DNA from: Porphyra umbilicalis
Lineage: Eukaryota > Rhodophyta > Bangiophyceae > Bangiales > Bangiaceae
Reading direction: 5' to 3'
DNA: 64,000 nt
Assembly: GCA_002049455.2 (NCBI GenBank)
Contig: KV919132.1
Coordinates: forward strand, 1-64,000
This document shows positions 10,591 through 20,929 of the stretch, piece by piece. A model generated the notes under the pieces. It was not told the DNA's origin. It saw only the letters and a program-made list of their open reading frames with translations, and searched no databases. The translations under genes were made by a program, and so were the position numbers. The first letter of the stretch is position 1. Every line of letters begins with the position of its first letter.

Positions 10591-13089
10591 CAACCGGGTG
10601 CATCCACCGTCCCGCGGGCGTGTGCCGGTTGACGAGCGGCCAGGCGGCCGACCGCCGTCGGCCGAGCATCCCGGGGCTGACACTCACCTGGGGGTCACAC
10701 CGTTGCCCGCCGGTGGGTCCCCCCGTGGGAACATGACAAGGACCGGCTGGCGGAAGGTCCGGCAGCTGCTTGCCGACACCTGTGCCGTTTGGTTTGATGT
10801 TCGTGTGTTTGCGCTTCTTTAGCGCCTTGGCCACCTCTTCAATATTCGTTGTGCAAACTTCTCGGCTCTCCCGCACTCTCCATGTCCTTTTGTTTTTTAT
10901 TGCATGGTGCCATTCGCTTCCTTGGTCATGTGCCACCATGTCCGGCTGCGTCCGCAACAGGGACGGGGTCGTGTCAGAAATGAACCGTACCGCTCGAGCG
11001 GCGACACCCCACCCCCAGCTACCCGCCGCGATGGCTACGTCGCCGGCCCCGTCGCGGCGGCGGTACGCTCCGACCCGGCCACCGAGCCGACCTCTCGACC
11101 ACCGTCGACGTCGGCACAACCCCCCGCGGTGAGCGCGACACCGCGGCCACCAGCAGCAGCCGCTGGGCCGCGCGTCACCTCAGACTTCAGAGCAAGTATC
11201 CGATCACCGGCTGCGCGATCCCCCTACCGCGGTGCACGCGGGAGCGGCCAGGAACGAGCACGGGGTAGCCGGCGCCACGGCGGTGGCAACGGTGGTGGGG
11301 AGGGAAAATCCCCACCACCCCGTGGCGGTGGCGCCGCCTGGCAGGTGCATGCTGCTTACAGCTGTCCAGAGGCACACCGGCCGCACGGTGTGCGCAACGC
11401 GGTGGCCACTTCTCTGTGGCGCCCGATGACACCCCGGCGGACGGCCGTCTCGGGCGGCGGCACCCACGCGGTGGCGCGGCGGCGGCGTCCGCCGACCGCC
11501 GGGCGCTGTCGGTGGCGGACCGCGCGCCCCCCACGCGTGGGGGGGCGGACGCGGGTGGGGGGGGACGCCGCTGCCCGCGCCGGAGCGCCCGCCGCTGCGG
11601 GCACAAGATAGTGGCGACGGGCAGTGACGTGGGGGGGGGGGGGGGGTGTCAGAGGCGGCAGCCGCCACCGCAGCTGCCATCGTCGCTGAATGACCAATGG
11701 GGGGCGCCTCACCGGTGCGGGGGGGTGCCAGCGACGCGGTGGCGGACGACGCACGGGGCAGCGGCGTTGGGGGGCGGCCATGTCGCTGGTGGCTGCCGGT
11801 TGCAGTCGTCACCGCGCCCAAGAGGCGGACCCGTACGCCCTCCTGCGGCGGCTTTGGGAGGGGGTGGGTGCTCGTGCTGCGGGCGGCGGCGGATGCTATG
11901 CCGCGGCCGCAGTGTTGTGGGGGGTTGGGGCAGTCTGGCGCGCCCATGCCCGTCGACGGACGAGATGGGAAATGGGCGGGGATGGTCTGAGTGGAGACAA
12001 AGTGGCGCCACTGGCGCGCCGTCGTCGTTGCAGCCATGGTCGGTGACGGCCACAGCAACGGCAACGACGGCGGCGGTGGGGACCGTCGCGTCGACAGCTG
12101 TCGACGCGACGGTCGCCTCTGCAGGGGCGGCGAGGGCGTCGCCGCCGTGGACGCCGACGGCGGTCTGGCCGTACGGACCCGCCGCCCTTGCCGCCGCCGC
12201 GCCCCCCCGCCAAGAGCGTTGGCGGCTCGCCGCCCCTGCCGCCGCGGCCGCCATTGCCGTCGCGCAGGCGTGCGCGCTGCACCACGGCACGGCAGCGGCG
12301 GCAGCGCGGACCCCCCCCCCCCCCCCCGCCGACCCGCGGCCCTTGCCGCCGCCGTCGGCCGCTGCACACGGCGCCGACCGCCCGCCGCCGTCGCCCCCGC
12401 CGCGCACCGCCGCCAACAGCGTCGGCGACGCGCTGCCCGTGTCGCCGCCGCCAGCGTTGCCGTTGCGTAACCGCGCGCGTTGCCGCCGTGCCGCGGCCGC
12501 GGCGGCGGCGGCGGCGGCGGTACAAGGCGCGGCTGCGCCGCGCCCGCGCCGCGCGTGCCGCCCGGCAGCGGTCGGCGCAGCGGGCGCGCCGCGCCGCCGA
12601 TGCCGGCCCACGACCGCCGCCGCTGCCGATCGCGACGGCGTGGCCCCCGGAGCTGCCGCCGCCGCCCCGACGCGCTGCCGCCCCGCCGCCGCCCCGTCAC
12701 CGCGGCCGCAGCGAGCCGCCCCACCGGCCCCCGCGCTTTGCCACGCTTCTCCTTCGACGCTGTCGCGGGCGTGCGTGGGGGCGGCGCGGCCACCGGCGCG
12801 GCCATCACGGGCGCCGCCGGCGCCCCCCCGCAGCGTGCAACATGGCCACTCCGCCGCTGCCCCGCCGCAGCGGCCGCCGCCACCGCCGTCACGTGTCCGC
12901 AGCGGCAGCGGCGGCGGCGGCGGCCGCCGCCGCCGCCGCCGCCGCCGCGGCCACAGCCACCGCCACCGCCACCGCCACGACCGACGTTGGGGCTAAGGTG
13001 CGGGCGGCGGGGGGGGGGGGAATCGGCCTGCGGCGCCCATTAGAGACTTTTTGCCGGATCGCCGTGGGACGTTTGTGGCAAGGTTGAGA
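10591..13089. other. GC-rich island, genes not resolvable
   Basis: About 2 kb (11000-13080) is at coding-like GC content, with very long overlapping open frames on both strands (for example 11204-12892 on - and 11416-12996 on +). Translations are Ala/Pro/Gly/Arg-rich with no recognisable domain. Several C/G runs (11630-11646, 12310-12327, 13009-13020) and GCC-type tracts (12498-12520, 12900-12985) are present. A gene may exist here but strand and frame cannot be decided by eye. Confidence 0.25.
12081..12114. repeat. 34-bp perfect palindrome
   Basis: Begins GACCGTCGCGTCGACAG; the second half is its exact complement, with CAGCTG at the centre and no loop. Confidence 0.9.
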
Positions 13090-14009
13090 GGAGATACTTA
13101 TAGTCGGTTTCATACACCTGAACCTTTCACTGCATGAATGCAAACCATGGATCGGCAGACAACAAATATGCAACGTGTGCACCACGTGTTCATAGTTACT
13201 TTCCATTTACTCATACAAAATTGCATTTAAGTACTAAAAATGAAAATCGGCTCAAGCCACAACGCGCTCTGGCGACAAAGCCAGCGCCGCCGCCCCCCGC
13301 GAAATGGCTGCCTGGCATTGCCCGCAGCGCCGCCCCCCCCAGCGAGACGGCTGCCTGGCATTGCCTGCAGCTCCCCCCCCCCCGCGAAACGGCTGCCTGG
13401 CCTTGCCCACAGCGCCACCGTAGGCTCGCGCCATTGCCGGTGACCAAGTAGATCGCCAGGCGAAACGGTCGGAATAAGTTTTGATATATATTGGAACGTG
13501 GAACGTATCAGTCGTCCACAAATGCATACTGAAACCATACTGTCAGCCTTGGTATAATTATCCTGAAATGAAACCTTCAGCGGAGGAGTACACCGTAAAC
13601 TTGCAACCCTGGTTTTGTGGGCCGTTCGTGGGATCGACCACCGGATATACGATCTGTAGGGAGGCGGATGTGGCTGCGGATACGAGCCCGCCTTCCAAGG
13701 ACATCACACGTGGTGGCTATTCTAGAAAAATAGCCACGGACCGTGGGAAGGCCGAGCCGACCCCGTTTGCCCCGAAAGCAGGTGATTCTGCCCTTCGGTG
13801 CGCGCGCTGCTCGCTTGCATTCGATCACCCACCGACCTGTGTCCGGCAAAAACACCATCCCCTGTCGCCCGCTTCCTTCTCCCCCTGCTCACTGTTATGC
13901 ATGAGCTTGCTGCCGATACCCACCCGGGCCGCCCCGACGCCTGCACACGCATCCGTGCATACCTACGAGATATTCCCGCATGATAGCGCGGCGTCCTGAG
14001 CCCCGGTAG
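13090..14009. other. AT-balanced stretch without assigned gene
   Basis: An open + frame (13481-13999) includes a segment with a C-x2-C pair (RCARCSLAFDHPPTC) but has no convincing start or family. A 9-bp stem hairpin (GTGGCTATT/AATAGCCAC, 13713-13737) lies in it. The 43-bp repeat is listed separately. Confidence 0.3.
13299..13428. repeat. 43-bp tandem repeat, three copies
   Basis: Copies start at 13299, 13342 and 13384. Each contains GGCTGCCTGGCATTGCC (third copy with CCTTGCC) and ends in a run of C of variable length, so copy length changes by a base through the C run. Confidence 0.8.
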
Positions 14010-14087
14010 CGTCGCTGGAGCCACATACAGGTGCAATAGTTTGCAATAGTTTGCAATAGTTTGCAATACTTGGGGTGGCTGTGCACC
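14010..14087 (+). repeat. 78-bp direct repeat, left copy
   Basis: Matches 19419-19496 base for base except one position near the start. It contains four tandem TTTGCAATAG/C-type 10-mers followed by CTTGGGGTGGCTGTGCACC. The two copies are 5409 bases apart in the same orientation and bracket the retrotransposon remnant. Confidence 0.9.
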
Positions 14088-15185
14088 GTGTAGCGGTTCT
14101 AAGCACCTCCACGTTGGTTCTTCGTCTGGTCGAAGTGACCTCTTGATCAGCTTGGTCCGTCGAAGGAACTGCCCCGGAAATCGACTCACAGCCCAGCCTT
14201 CCCCCAACGGGAGGAGAGGATCACGGCAAAGCCCCGGGGGGAATCGTAGTCCAAAGCACAGTTGGTTTTATCAAACGGCGACGGAGACGGCGTCCCCATT
14301 CTCAATAAACCCCTCCCAAACCCGAACGCCGGTGGCCAAAGTAGCCACCCCAAATGCGCCAAACAGATAAATCCCTCCAAAGCGAAAAGCTCAAACAAGT
14401 AGTAGGGGGGTTGGGAAAACCACTGGGGAAAAGCCCCGCCCCCGACCGAATCCGATCTCCCCGAGATCTGGACAGATCATTCCCTTGCTGGCCCGGATTG
14501 GGATATTTTGGGACGGCCCCCGGGGGTGTGCTGTCCACAGCTGAGGGGCCACGCCCCTTCCAACTGTAAGACCCCCGACCGCCACACAGCCCCCTCGTCG
14601 CGTGACGTGGCGTCCCTGCCCGTCCCGCGACGACCCCTGGGGAGGGGTTACCGGCCCGGCCCCCCGGCCGGGTGCCGGCCACAACCTCCACCCCCCCCCC
14701 CCCCGATCCTCGCCCCAAAGGGGTTGTCGAGATCGGTCCGAGGACTGGATCGGCCCCACGCCACACCGGCGTGGCGTGGCGCGCGGCCCGCACCGGTGTC
14801 TTGCGGCCCCCACACCCCCCGTGACGCACGTTGGCCCCACCCCTCCCCGTGGGCCCACACGCACACCCCGGTCTCATCCCCCCACCACGTGCAACTCCGC
14901 AGCTCCTCCCCACCACCCCGCGACGTAACCCATCCGCGCTGGTTGCGACGCGGTGTTCGCCGACTCGTTCCTTCTCCCACCCCACGACGTGCCGTCCACC
15001 CCCCCCCGTGGTGCCCGTCGCTTCTTGCTTCTTGCTTCTGTGGGCCCTCGGGGGGTCCCCCCCCCCCCCCTCCTCCACCACGCGGTTGCCCCCCACCACC
15101 CTTGTCGGTACGAGTACCCGGCGGCCGCCAACCACAAGGTGGCCGCGTCCGCGTCGTCCTCCGCGATGGCCGACAAGAAGATGAG
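14088..15185. other. non-coding flank of the retrotransposon remnant
   Basis: Lies 3' of the - strand pol. I looked for a long terminal repeat matching the other side of pol and saw none. Long frames on both strands are Pro/Arg/Gly-rich and not convincing. C runs at about 14692-14704 and 15060-15070. Confidence 0.3.
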
Positions 15186-15959
15186 ATGACATCCTCCACC
15201 GCCGTGGGCCCCCTACCCGTGTTGTCCAACCCGTCGACGTGGGCACCGGCGTGGGAGCGCGAGGAGGCCCGCATGGGCGTAGCGGACACGCTGGCCCACG
15301 CGACGTTCCGGGGCATCGACTCGGTGCGCCCCGCCGACCCGTTCGCCAAGCAGACTGCCGCCAAGCCGCACACCCTCGTACCGTCCCTCGACGACCGAGC
15401 CTCGTCAATCACCGTGGTGCGGCGTAGCTGTGAGGCGGGGTACCGTCGTTCTGACTTCGGTTTCATGGACGACGCCCCCGGGGACTCGCCGTTGGTGCCG
15501 ACCTTCGCCTTCCTCTTGACGTCTCCCCCGTTCATCGGGGCGTCCGACAAGGAAGACCCCACGACGGTCCAGTCGACGACCGCCCGCAACCACCACCGGG
15601 GCGGGCTCACAGGCCACCTCGTAGCCCGTCATCGAGCGGAGTACCTACGTTGTGCCACCGCGACGCGCTCGCGCTTGAACCTGTCGACTCCCGCGTGGTG
15701 CTACGGGGTGAAGGTCCCATACGGCAGCATGGCGGAACTCCCGTGGGTCCCCGCGGACACGACGGAAGACCTCCACGCGGGGCGGTATACCCCGTGGGCC
15801 ATCCTCCGTATCGAGTGGGCCCGCCTCGAGGTGTCGCTGCACAAGGGGAGGAAGAAACACGACGGGAGAGAGGGGACCACCCCACGGGGTTGTAGTAGCT
15901 CAGAGTGTAGAAGGTGTCGTTGCGTCGACGGTGCCAGTCGGCACGTCCGCGGCCAGTAA
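15186..15959 (+). CDS. hypothetical protein antisense to the retrotransposon 3' region
   Basis: 257 codons from the ATG at 15186; the frame stays open upstream but becomes Pro-rich. The segment has a balanced composition, with acidic, basic, aromatic and hydrophobic residues spread along it (for example MGVADTLAHATFRGIDSVRP and PSLDDRASSITVVRRSCEAG), unlike the chance frames around it. No family is recognised. It is convergent with pol. Some plant Ty3/gypsy elements carry an extra antisense frame between pol and the 3' LTR, so an element-borne accessory gene is one reading; a host gene fragment or a chance frame are others. Confidence 0.3.
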   Translation: MTSSTAVGPLPVLSNPSTWAPAWEREEARMGVADTLAHATFRGIDSVRPADPFAKQTAAKPHTLVPSLDDRASSITVVRRSCEAGYRRSDFGFMDDAPGDSPLVPTFAFLLTSPPFIGASDKEDPTTVQSTTARNHHRGGLTGHLVARHRAEYLRCATATRSRLNLSTPAWCYGVKVPYGSMAELPWVPADTTEDLHAGRYTPWAILRIEWARLEVSLHKGRKKHDGREGTTPRGCSSSECRRCRCVDGASRHVRGQ

Positions 15960-16273
15960 ACCCCGCGTTGGTCATTTGCGTACCCCTCACGAGAGTGCCC
16001 CTTGTACCCCGAACCGAATCCCGATCCCACCTTGCGATCCGCCTCCTGACAGATCCGCACGGGCCAGCAGGCCCGATTCGCCCCCTCAGGACACGTCCAC
16101 GATGCCCGATCGATTTGGCCCGACGGCACGGCCACGGGAAGGGCCACGATCCCGCCGCGCGACAGTGATGGTCACCACCACAGCCACGTGGCTCCGACCG
16201 GGACACGTGTGGTAAACGAAAATCGGCCACGATTTGGAACTTGAAAACCCACGTGTCCCGCATGGAAATCGAC
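15960..16273. other. gap between antisense frame and pol
   Basis: No gene. Purine/pyrimidine composition is unremarkable and I see no polypurine tract strong enough to mark the element's 3' end. Confidence 0.3.
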
Positions 16274-19200
16274 TTAGTCAGGGAAGTCGATGACCGACCC
16301 GGCTTCTTCGACTCGTAGGCCCACACGCCGCATGTACTGGTGCACCTTAGGTAGGTCGAACCGACTGGCCAACTCGAGGGTGTCCTCCTCGGGGTGGTAC
16401 CCCCACCAGCGGGTCCACAGGCGTAGCGTACCGTCCTCCGCGACTTCGTGGCCCACGAAGGCCTCCCAGACGAACTCCTTTCCCGTGTGTTGATGCCCCT
16501 CGGGGACCACGATGTCTTGAGGTACCCCGATGTTCTGCAGGAGCGTCTGCGGATCCCCCGGCGGGCCCGGCGCCGCCATCACGTGGTCACTGCTCACCGT
16601 CTCAGGGTACCCGTCGATGTCCAACGAGAACGTGCCCTCTCCGCGGGACAACACCTTGTACGGCCCGGCCGCGCGGGTCCCGAGCTTATACTTGGTCCGT
16701 GTGTGGCCATCGACGAACACCCAGTCCCCCGCGTGGACGTCCTTGTTGACCGGTCGTACGCGGGCGTCGTAGTTCCTCTCGTACCGCCGCTGTGCCAGCG
16801 TGAGGGACTTCCGCACCTTGTGGATTAGGTTTCGCAGCCGGGCTCGGATGCCCTCGCGGACGGCTCGTGGGCCGCCGTCCGTCTCCTCGGGTGCCGGGGA
16901 GCCGACGAGGCGTTCCACGGAGAGACTCCGTACACGCTCGGGGGTGACGAACTCGAGGGGCGCCACCCCGGTGCTCTGCTGCGGTCGACTGTTGTAGGCC
17001 AACGTCAGCATGGACACCAACTCGTCCCAAAGGGTCTTGGTGGTCCTCGACGTACGTCCGCAACTGGCCCACGATGGTCCGGTTGTACCGTTGCACTTGG
17101 CCGCTCGTCTGCGAATGGTACGTCGTGGAGTACGGGTTAGAGACCCCGAGGAGCGAGCAAACCCCTTGGAAGAACGTGGAGCGGAACTGGGGGCCATTGT
17201 CCGACAACACCGTCGCCGGGGGTCCGTACGCCGCCACCCAGTGGTCCAAGAAGGCTGCCGCGATAGTTTTCGCGTCGATCCGCTGGAGGGGGATGGCCCG
17301 CGTCATCTTGGAAAAACGATCCACGATGACCAACAGATGTTCGTTCCCCGCCGCCGTCCGGGGGAGGGGGCCGAGCAAGTCCATACACAGATCCGTCAGC
17401 GGTTCCGTCGGGGGAAAGGTCTTGAGGTAGTTTGTCTTGCGTCGCTTGCCGACGCGGTTCCTTGCGCACTGCGTGCAGTTGGCCACAAAGGCGTAGACGT
17501 CCACCACCATCGATTCCCAATAAAACCACCGTCGCATCGACGTGTACATCTTGTTCGCCCCCGGGTGCCCGGCCTGCGGAGGGTAGTGCTCACGCATCAT
17601 CACCCCGTAGCGCATGTGAGTCGGCACGTAGACTTGCGCGGCCCCATCTAACGGCGCCGTGCGCACCAATAGGCCATTCGGGTCTTCGTGGAACCGCGAA
17701 TTGTCGTTGCCGTCCATCGCCGCGCGGACCTCCTTGCACCGTCCATCCTCCGCCTGCCCCTCGAGGAGCTCGGCGAGCTTCAGGGGTCCTAGGAGTCCCC
17801 CCTTGGTCTCTGGCGGCAATTGCCATGCGGCCGCAGAGTTGGGCAAAGCCAGACACGGTACCGCGTCGGGTATCGCCCCTTCTTCTCCCGCGGGTGTTGA
17901 AATGCGTGACATCGTGTCCGCCGCGTGGTATGACGCCTTGGGGCGCGTCTGTACCACGTAATCGAACTCCGCCAATCGCAACCGCCACCGCGCCAGCCTC
18001 CCGTGGGCCCCGTCCATGTGCAGCATCCACTTGAGCGCCGCGTGGTCCGTGCGTACCGTGAAGCGGGTCCCCTCGACGTAGGGGCGGAGAAGGAGGGACG
18101 CCCACACAACCGCGAGGCACTCCCGCTCCGTCGTGCTGTAGTTCCGCTCCGCCGCGTTGAGGGAACGGCTCCAATAGCCCACGGGCCGCTTGGATTGGTC
18201 GGGTTGCTCCTGTAGAAGGACCGCACCGACCTGCCCCACGCGTGCGTCCGTGTCCAACGTGTAGTTCCCTTGTCGCCTCGGCAGGGCGAGGATGGGGGCC
18301 TCCGTGAGTCGCCTCTTGAGTTCCTCGAATGCCCCCAGGGCCTCGTCGGACAGCGTCCCCCACCGGTCGGGCCTCTTGGAACTTGTCATGGCGGCCAACG
18401 GCCGCGCCACTTGGGCGTAGTCCTTGACGAGCCTCCGATACACGTGACACATTCCGAGGAAACTACGTAGGTCCTTCTTGCACCGCGAGGGAAACGCCTC
18501 CTTCAGTCCGCGGATGTTCTTGTCTTGTACCTTCAGCTCCCCCCGGCCCACGATATGGCCCAAATACTCCACCTCCTCTTGGAACAAGTGGCACTTCTTG
18601 GCCTTCAGGGAGCCACCCGCACCGCGCAGCGCCGTGAAGACCTCCCGGAGATGCTCCACGTGTTCCCCCGCCGACTGCGACAAGACGATGATGTCGTCGA
18701 GGTACATGAGGCAGCTCTTCCACTTGAGTCCCCCGAGGATCATGTCGATGGCCCGTTGGAAGGTCGCCGGGGCATTGGACAGACCGAAGGGAAGGCGGAT
18801 GTAGCGGTAGGCCCCCTCGTGGCAACTAAAGGTTGTCTTGTCCCGGTCCTCGTCCGCCACGGGGATCTGCCAATACCCCGAGTTGCAGTCGAGCGTCGAA
18901 AACACCTTAGAGTCCCCGAGGAAGTCAATACAATCGTCCATACGTGGCAAAGGGTACACATCCCGCACCGTTACCTCGTTAAGTCGGCGGTAATCCACGC
19001 AGAACCGCATCGTCCCGTCGGGTTTCGGGACCAGAACGACCGGGAAGGCCCACTCGGCACTCGAGGGCTCGATTACCCCGAGGTCCCGTTGGCGTTGCAC
19101 CTCCTTGGCGATGATGTCCCTCGAAGCATGGCTTTCCCGATAGGGTTGGGCCCGCCGTGGCCGTGCCCCGGGGGTCACCTCGATCCGGTGCGGGGCGACG

Positions 19201-19475
19201 TCGACCTTGCCGAGTTGCCCCGCCCATAGCGGCTTGTATTCCTCGAGGAGGTCGTCCACGTCACCACGAAGCGTGTCGAGGACGCCCTCCCAGTGGACCT
19301 CCGGCTTGGGATACGTCTTGTCCGGCGGGTGAGGTGGAGGTTGTCCCTCGTCGATCCTCTCTTCGGCTTGCCGCCCCGTCTTGAACTCCTCGTCGGGCTT
19401 GTCACGAGGACCCGCCCCCGTCGCTCGAGCCACATACAGGTGCAATAGTTTGCAATAGTTTGCAATAGTTTGCAA
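16274..19475 (-). mobile_element. decayed Ty3/gypsy (chromodomain-type) retrotransposon pol
   Basis: The - strand encodes, in order: a protease-to-RT linker; reverse transcriptase (FSTLDCNSGYW, LPFGLSNAPATFQ, catalytic MYLDD); RNase H (YTLDTD, TTERECLAV, RTDHAALKW, HAAD); and integrase with an HHCC zinc region and core D (CMDLLGP) and D (LSDNGPQF). After a one-base frame change near 17035-17045 come the integrase C-terminus and a chromodomain-like tail (WWGYHPEEDTLEL), ending at a stop at 16274. Gag and protease are missing. The upstream frame enters the 78-bp repeat and has no ATG, so this is a fragment. Two lesions argue it is dead: the frameshift, and Gln instead of Glu at the third catalytic integrase position (GQVQRYNR, near 17090). 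No LTR pair was found. Confidence 0.9.
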
Positions 19476-19496
19476 TACTTGGGGTGGCTGTGCACC
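19419..19496 (+). repeat. 78-bp direct repeat, right copy
   Basis: Second copy of the repeat at 14010-14087 (one mismatch). It sits exactly where the retrotransposon polyprotein loses its gag/protease part, so it marks the truncation point. Confidence 0.9.
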
Positions 19497-20534
19497 TCAC
19501 CGGGATGTTGACACACAGTGCGCAGTTGACCGCGCGGTTCGTCGTTGGGGGAGGAGAACCGACAGGGAGGCACGTTCGGGGGGTCTTGGAGGGGTTGAGG
19601 GGCCGTGGGGCCCGAGGAGGGGGGGGGTGAAGACGCCGCTGGCTTGCCGGTGGCGGCCCTCACGGCGGCGGTGGCGGCCCGTGCGCCCGCGCCCCCTGCT
19701 GCGATAGGTTTGCTGCTGGCACTTAACCTAGCCACCATGGACAAGGGGGCGGGAGTGGCTTGGCGTTCTCCCCGGGGGGCGGCTGGGCTGCGCGGTAGCG
19801 GCGGCGAAGGCGGACGTAGGTGTGAGGCCGGAGGGCTGGGCGGGGTGAGGCTGTCGGCGAGCCATGTGTGACTTGGGACTGTCCCACGCACGGCGTCGCC
19901 TGGGTGGGGGGCCGGCGCGCTCCGGGGCGGACGGGTCGGGCGCGCGCGCCTGCACGTGGACGCCCGCAGGGACATGAAAATAAGAACCAATGCATTGCCT
20001 GACATATATAGCCACGTGCCAAGTGAAGTGCGACGCGGCATGTTTCAAGTCTAAATAATGCTTCGGAACTTACCCAAGTAGCCTGTCTTCGATCACAGCA
20101 CAACTCCAGGCCAGGGTGTTTTCGCGTACGCGCTTTCAGTTACGAAAAGAGCGGCGGCAACAGCGAGGTGTGCTGAAAACTCCCGCGCGAGATGCGCTGC
20201 ACCGGATCCCGCTCGCTCGACCCGAATCGCCCCTGCCACGAGGGCCCCACCCACCCGCCACCGTTGGCCCGTGGAAGCGTGCGCCCCGCCCCGCGCGCCC
20301 GTCAACGCCCGCGTCCGCGGCGGCTCTCCCCCCCCGCCGCCGGTCGACCCCCCCCCCCCCCCCCCCGTGGGAGGACCCCACGCCCATCCCCCCTCCCCCC
20401 CAACCACCACCCCCCCCCTCGCTCCCTGCTCCACCGTCTGGATTGCCTTGCGTGGCTCCCCCTCCACCCCCCCCCCCCCCCCCCCCCCCCGCCACCCCCC
20501 CACGCGCCGCCCCCGCCCGCCGCCCGCAGCCGCC
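19497..20534. other. possible gag remnant and helicase upstream region
   Basis: On the - strand, an ATG at 19738 opens an 80-residue Ala/Pro-rich frame ending VCQHPGE at the 78-bp repeat. By position it could be the N-terminus of Gag, but composition alone does not prove it. 19960-20110 is AT-richer (ACATATATAG near 20000). From 20270 the sequence is C-run-rich leader for the helicase gene, including a 24-C run at 20467-20490. Confidence 0.3.
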
Positions 20535-20868
20535 ATGGCCCCCGCCCCCGTCCGCGCGCTCGCCCGCTCGTGGCCCGCGTGGGTGACCCCCCTTCCGACG
20601 GTGGCAACCGCCGCCGCCCGCGGCGGCGCGTCCCCCACCCCCCGCCGCCGCCGCCCGCCGTTGCGGCCGCCGGCGGGCGGCGCCGCGCCGGGGCGCCTCG
20701 CCGCGGGGCTCCTCGCGTCGGCCGCCGCCGGCCGCCGCGCGGGCGCGCCCGCCACCGCCGCCGCTGCCGCGGCGCCGCCGCGGCGGGCATGCCGGTCGGC
20801 CGCCGTGCCGTCGGCGTCGGCCGCCACGTCGGCGGCGGGCGGGGCGGCGGCACCGACCCCCTCTCCGG

Positions 20869-20929
<61 letters not shown>

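Noticed and set aside
11204..12996. Overlapping 526- and 562-codon genes on opposite strands
   Set aside because: Neither translation has any motif, both are equally biased, and there is no basis for choosing a strand.
17035..17045. Programmed frameshift in pol
   Set aside because: Programmed shifts lie between gag and pol, not inside integrase, and no slippery heptamer is seen. The catalytic Glu is also lost, so decay is simpler.
14088..20534. A complete LTR retrotransposon with two LTRs
   Set aside because: I compared the flanks of pol and found no matching LTR pair, and gag/protease are missing. Only the 78-bp repeats are shared.
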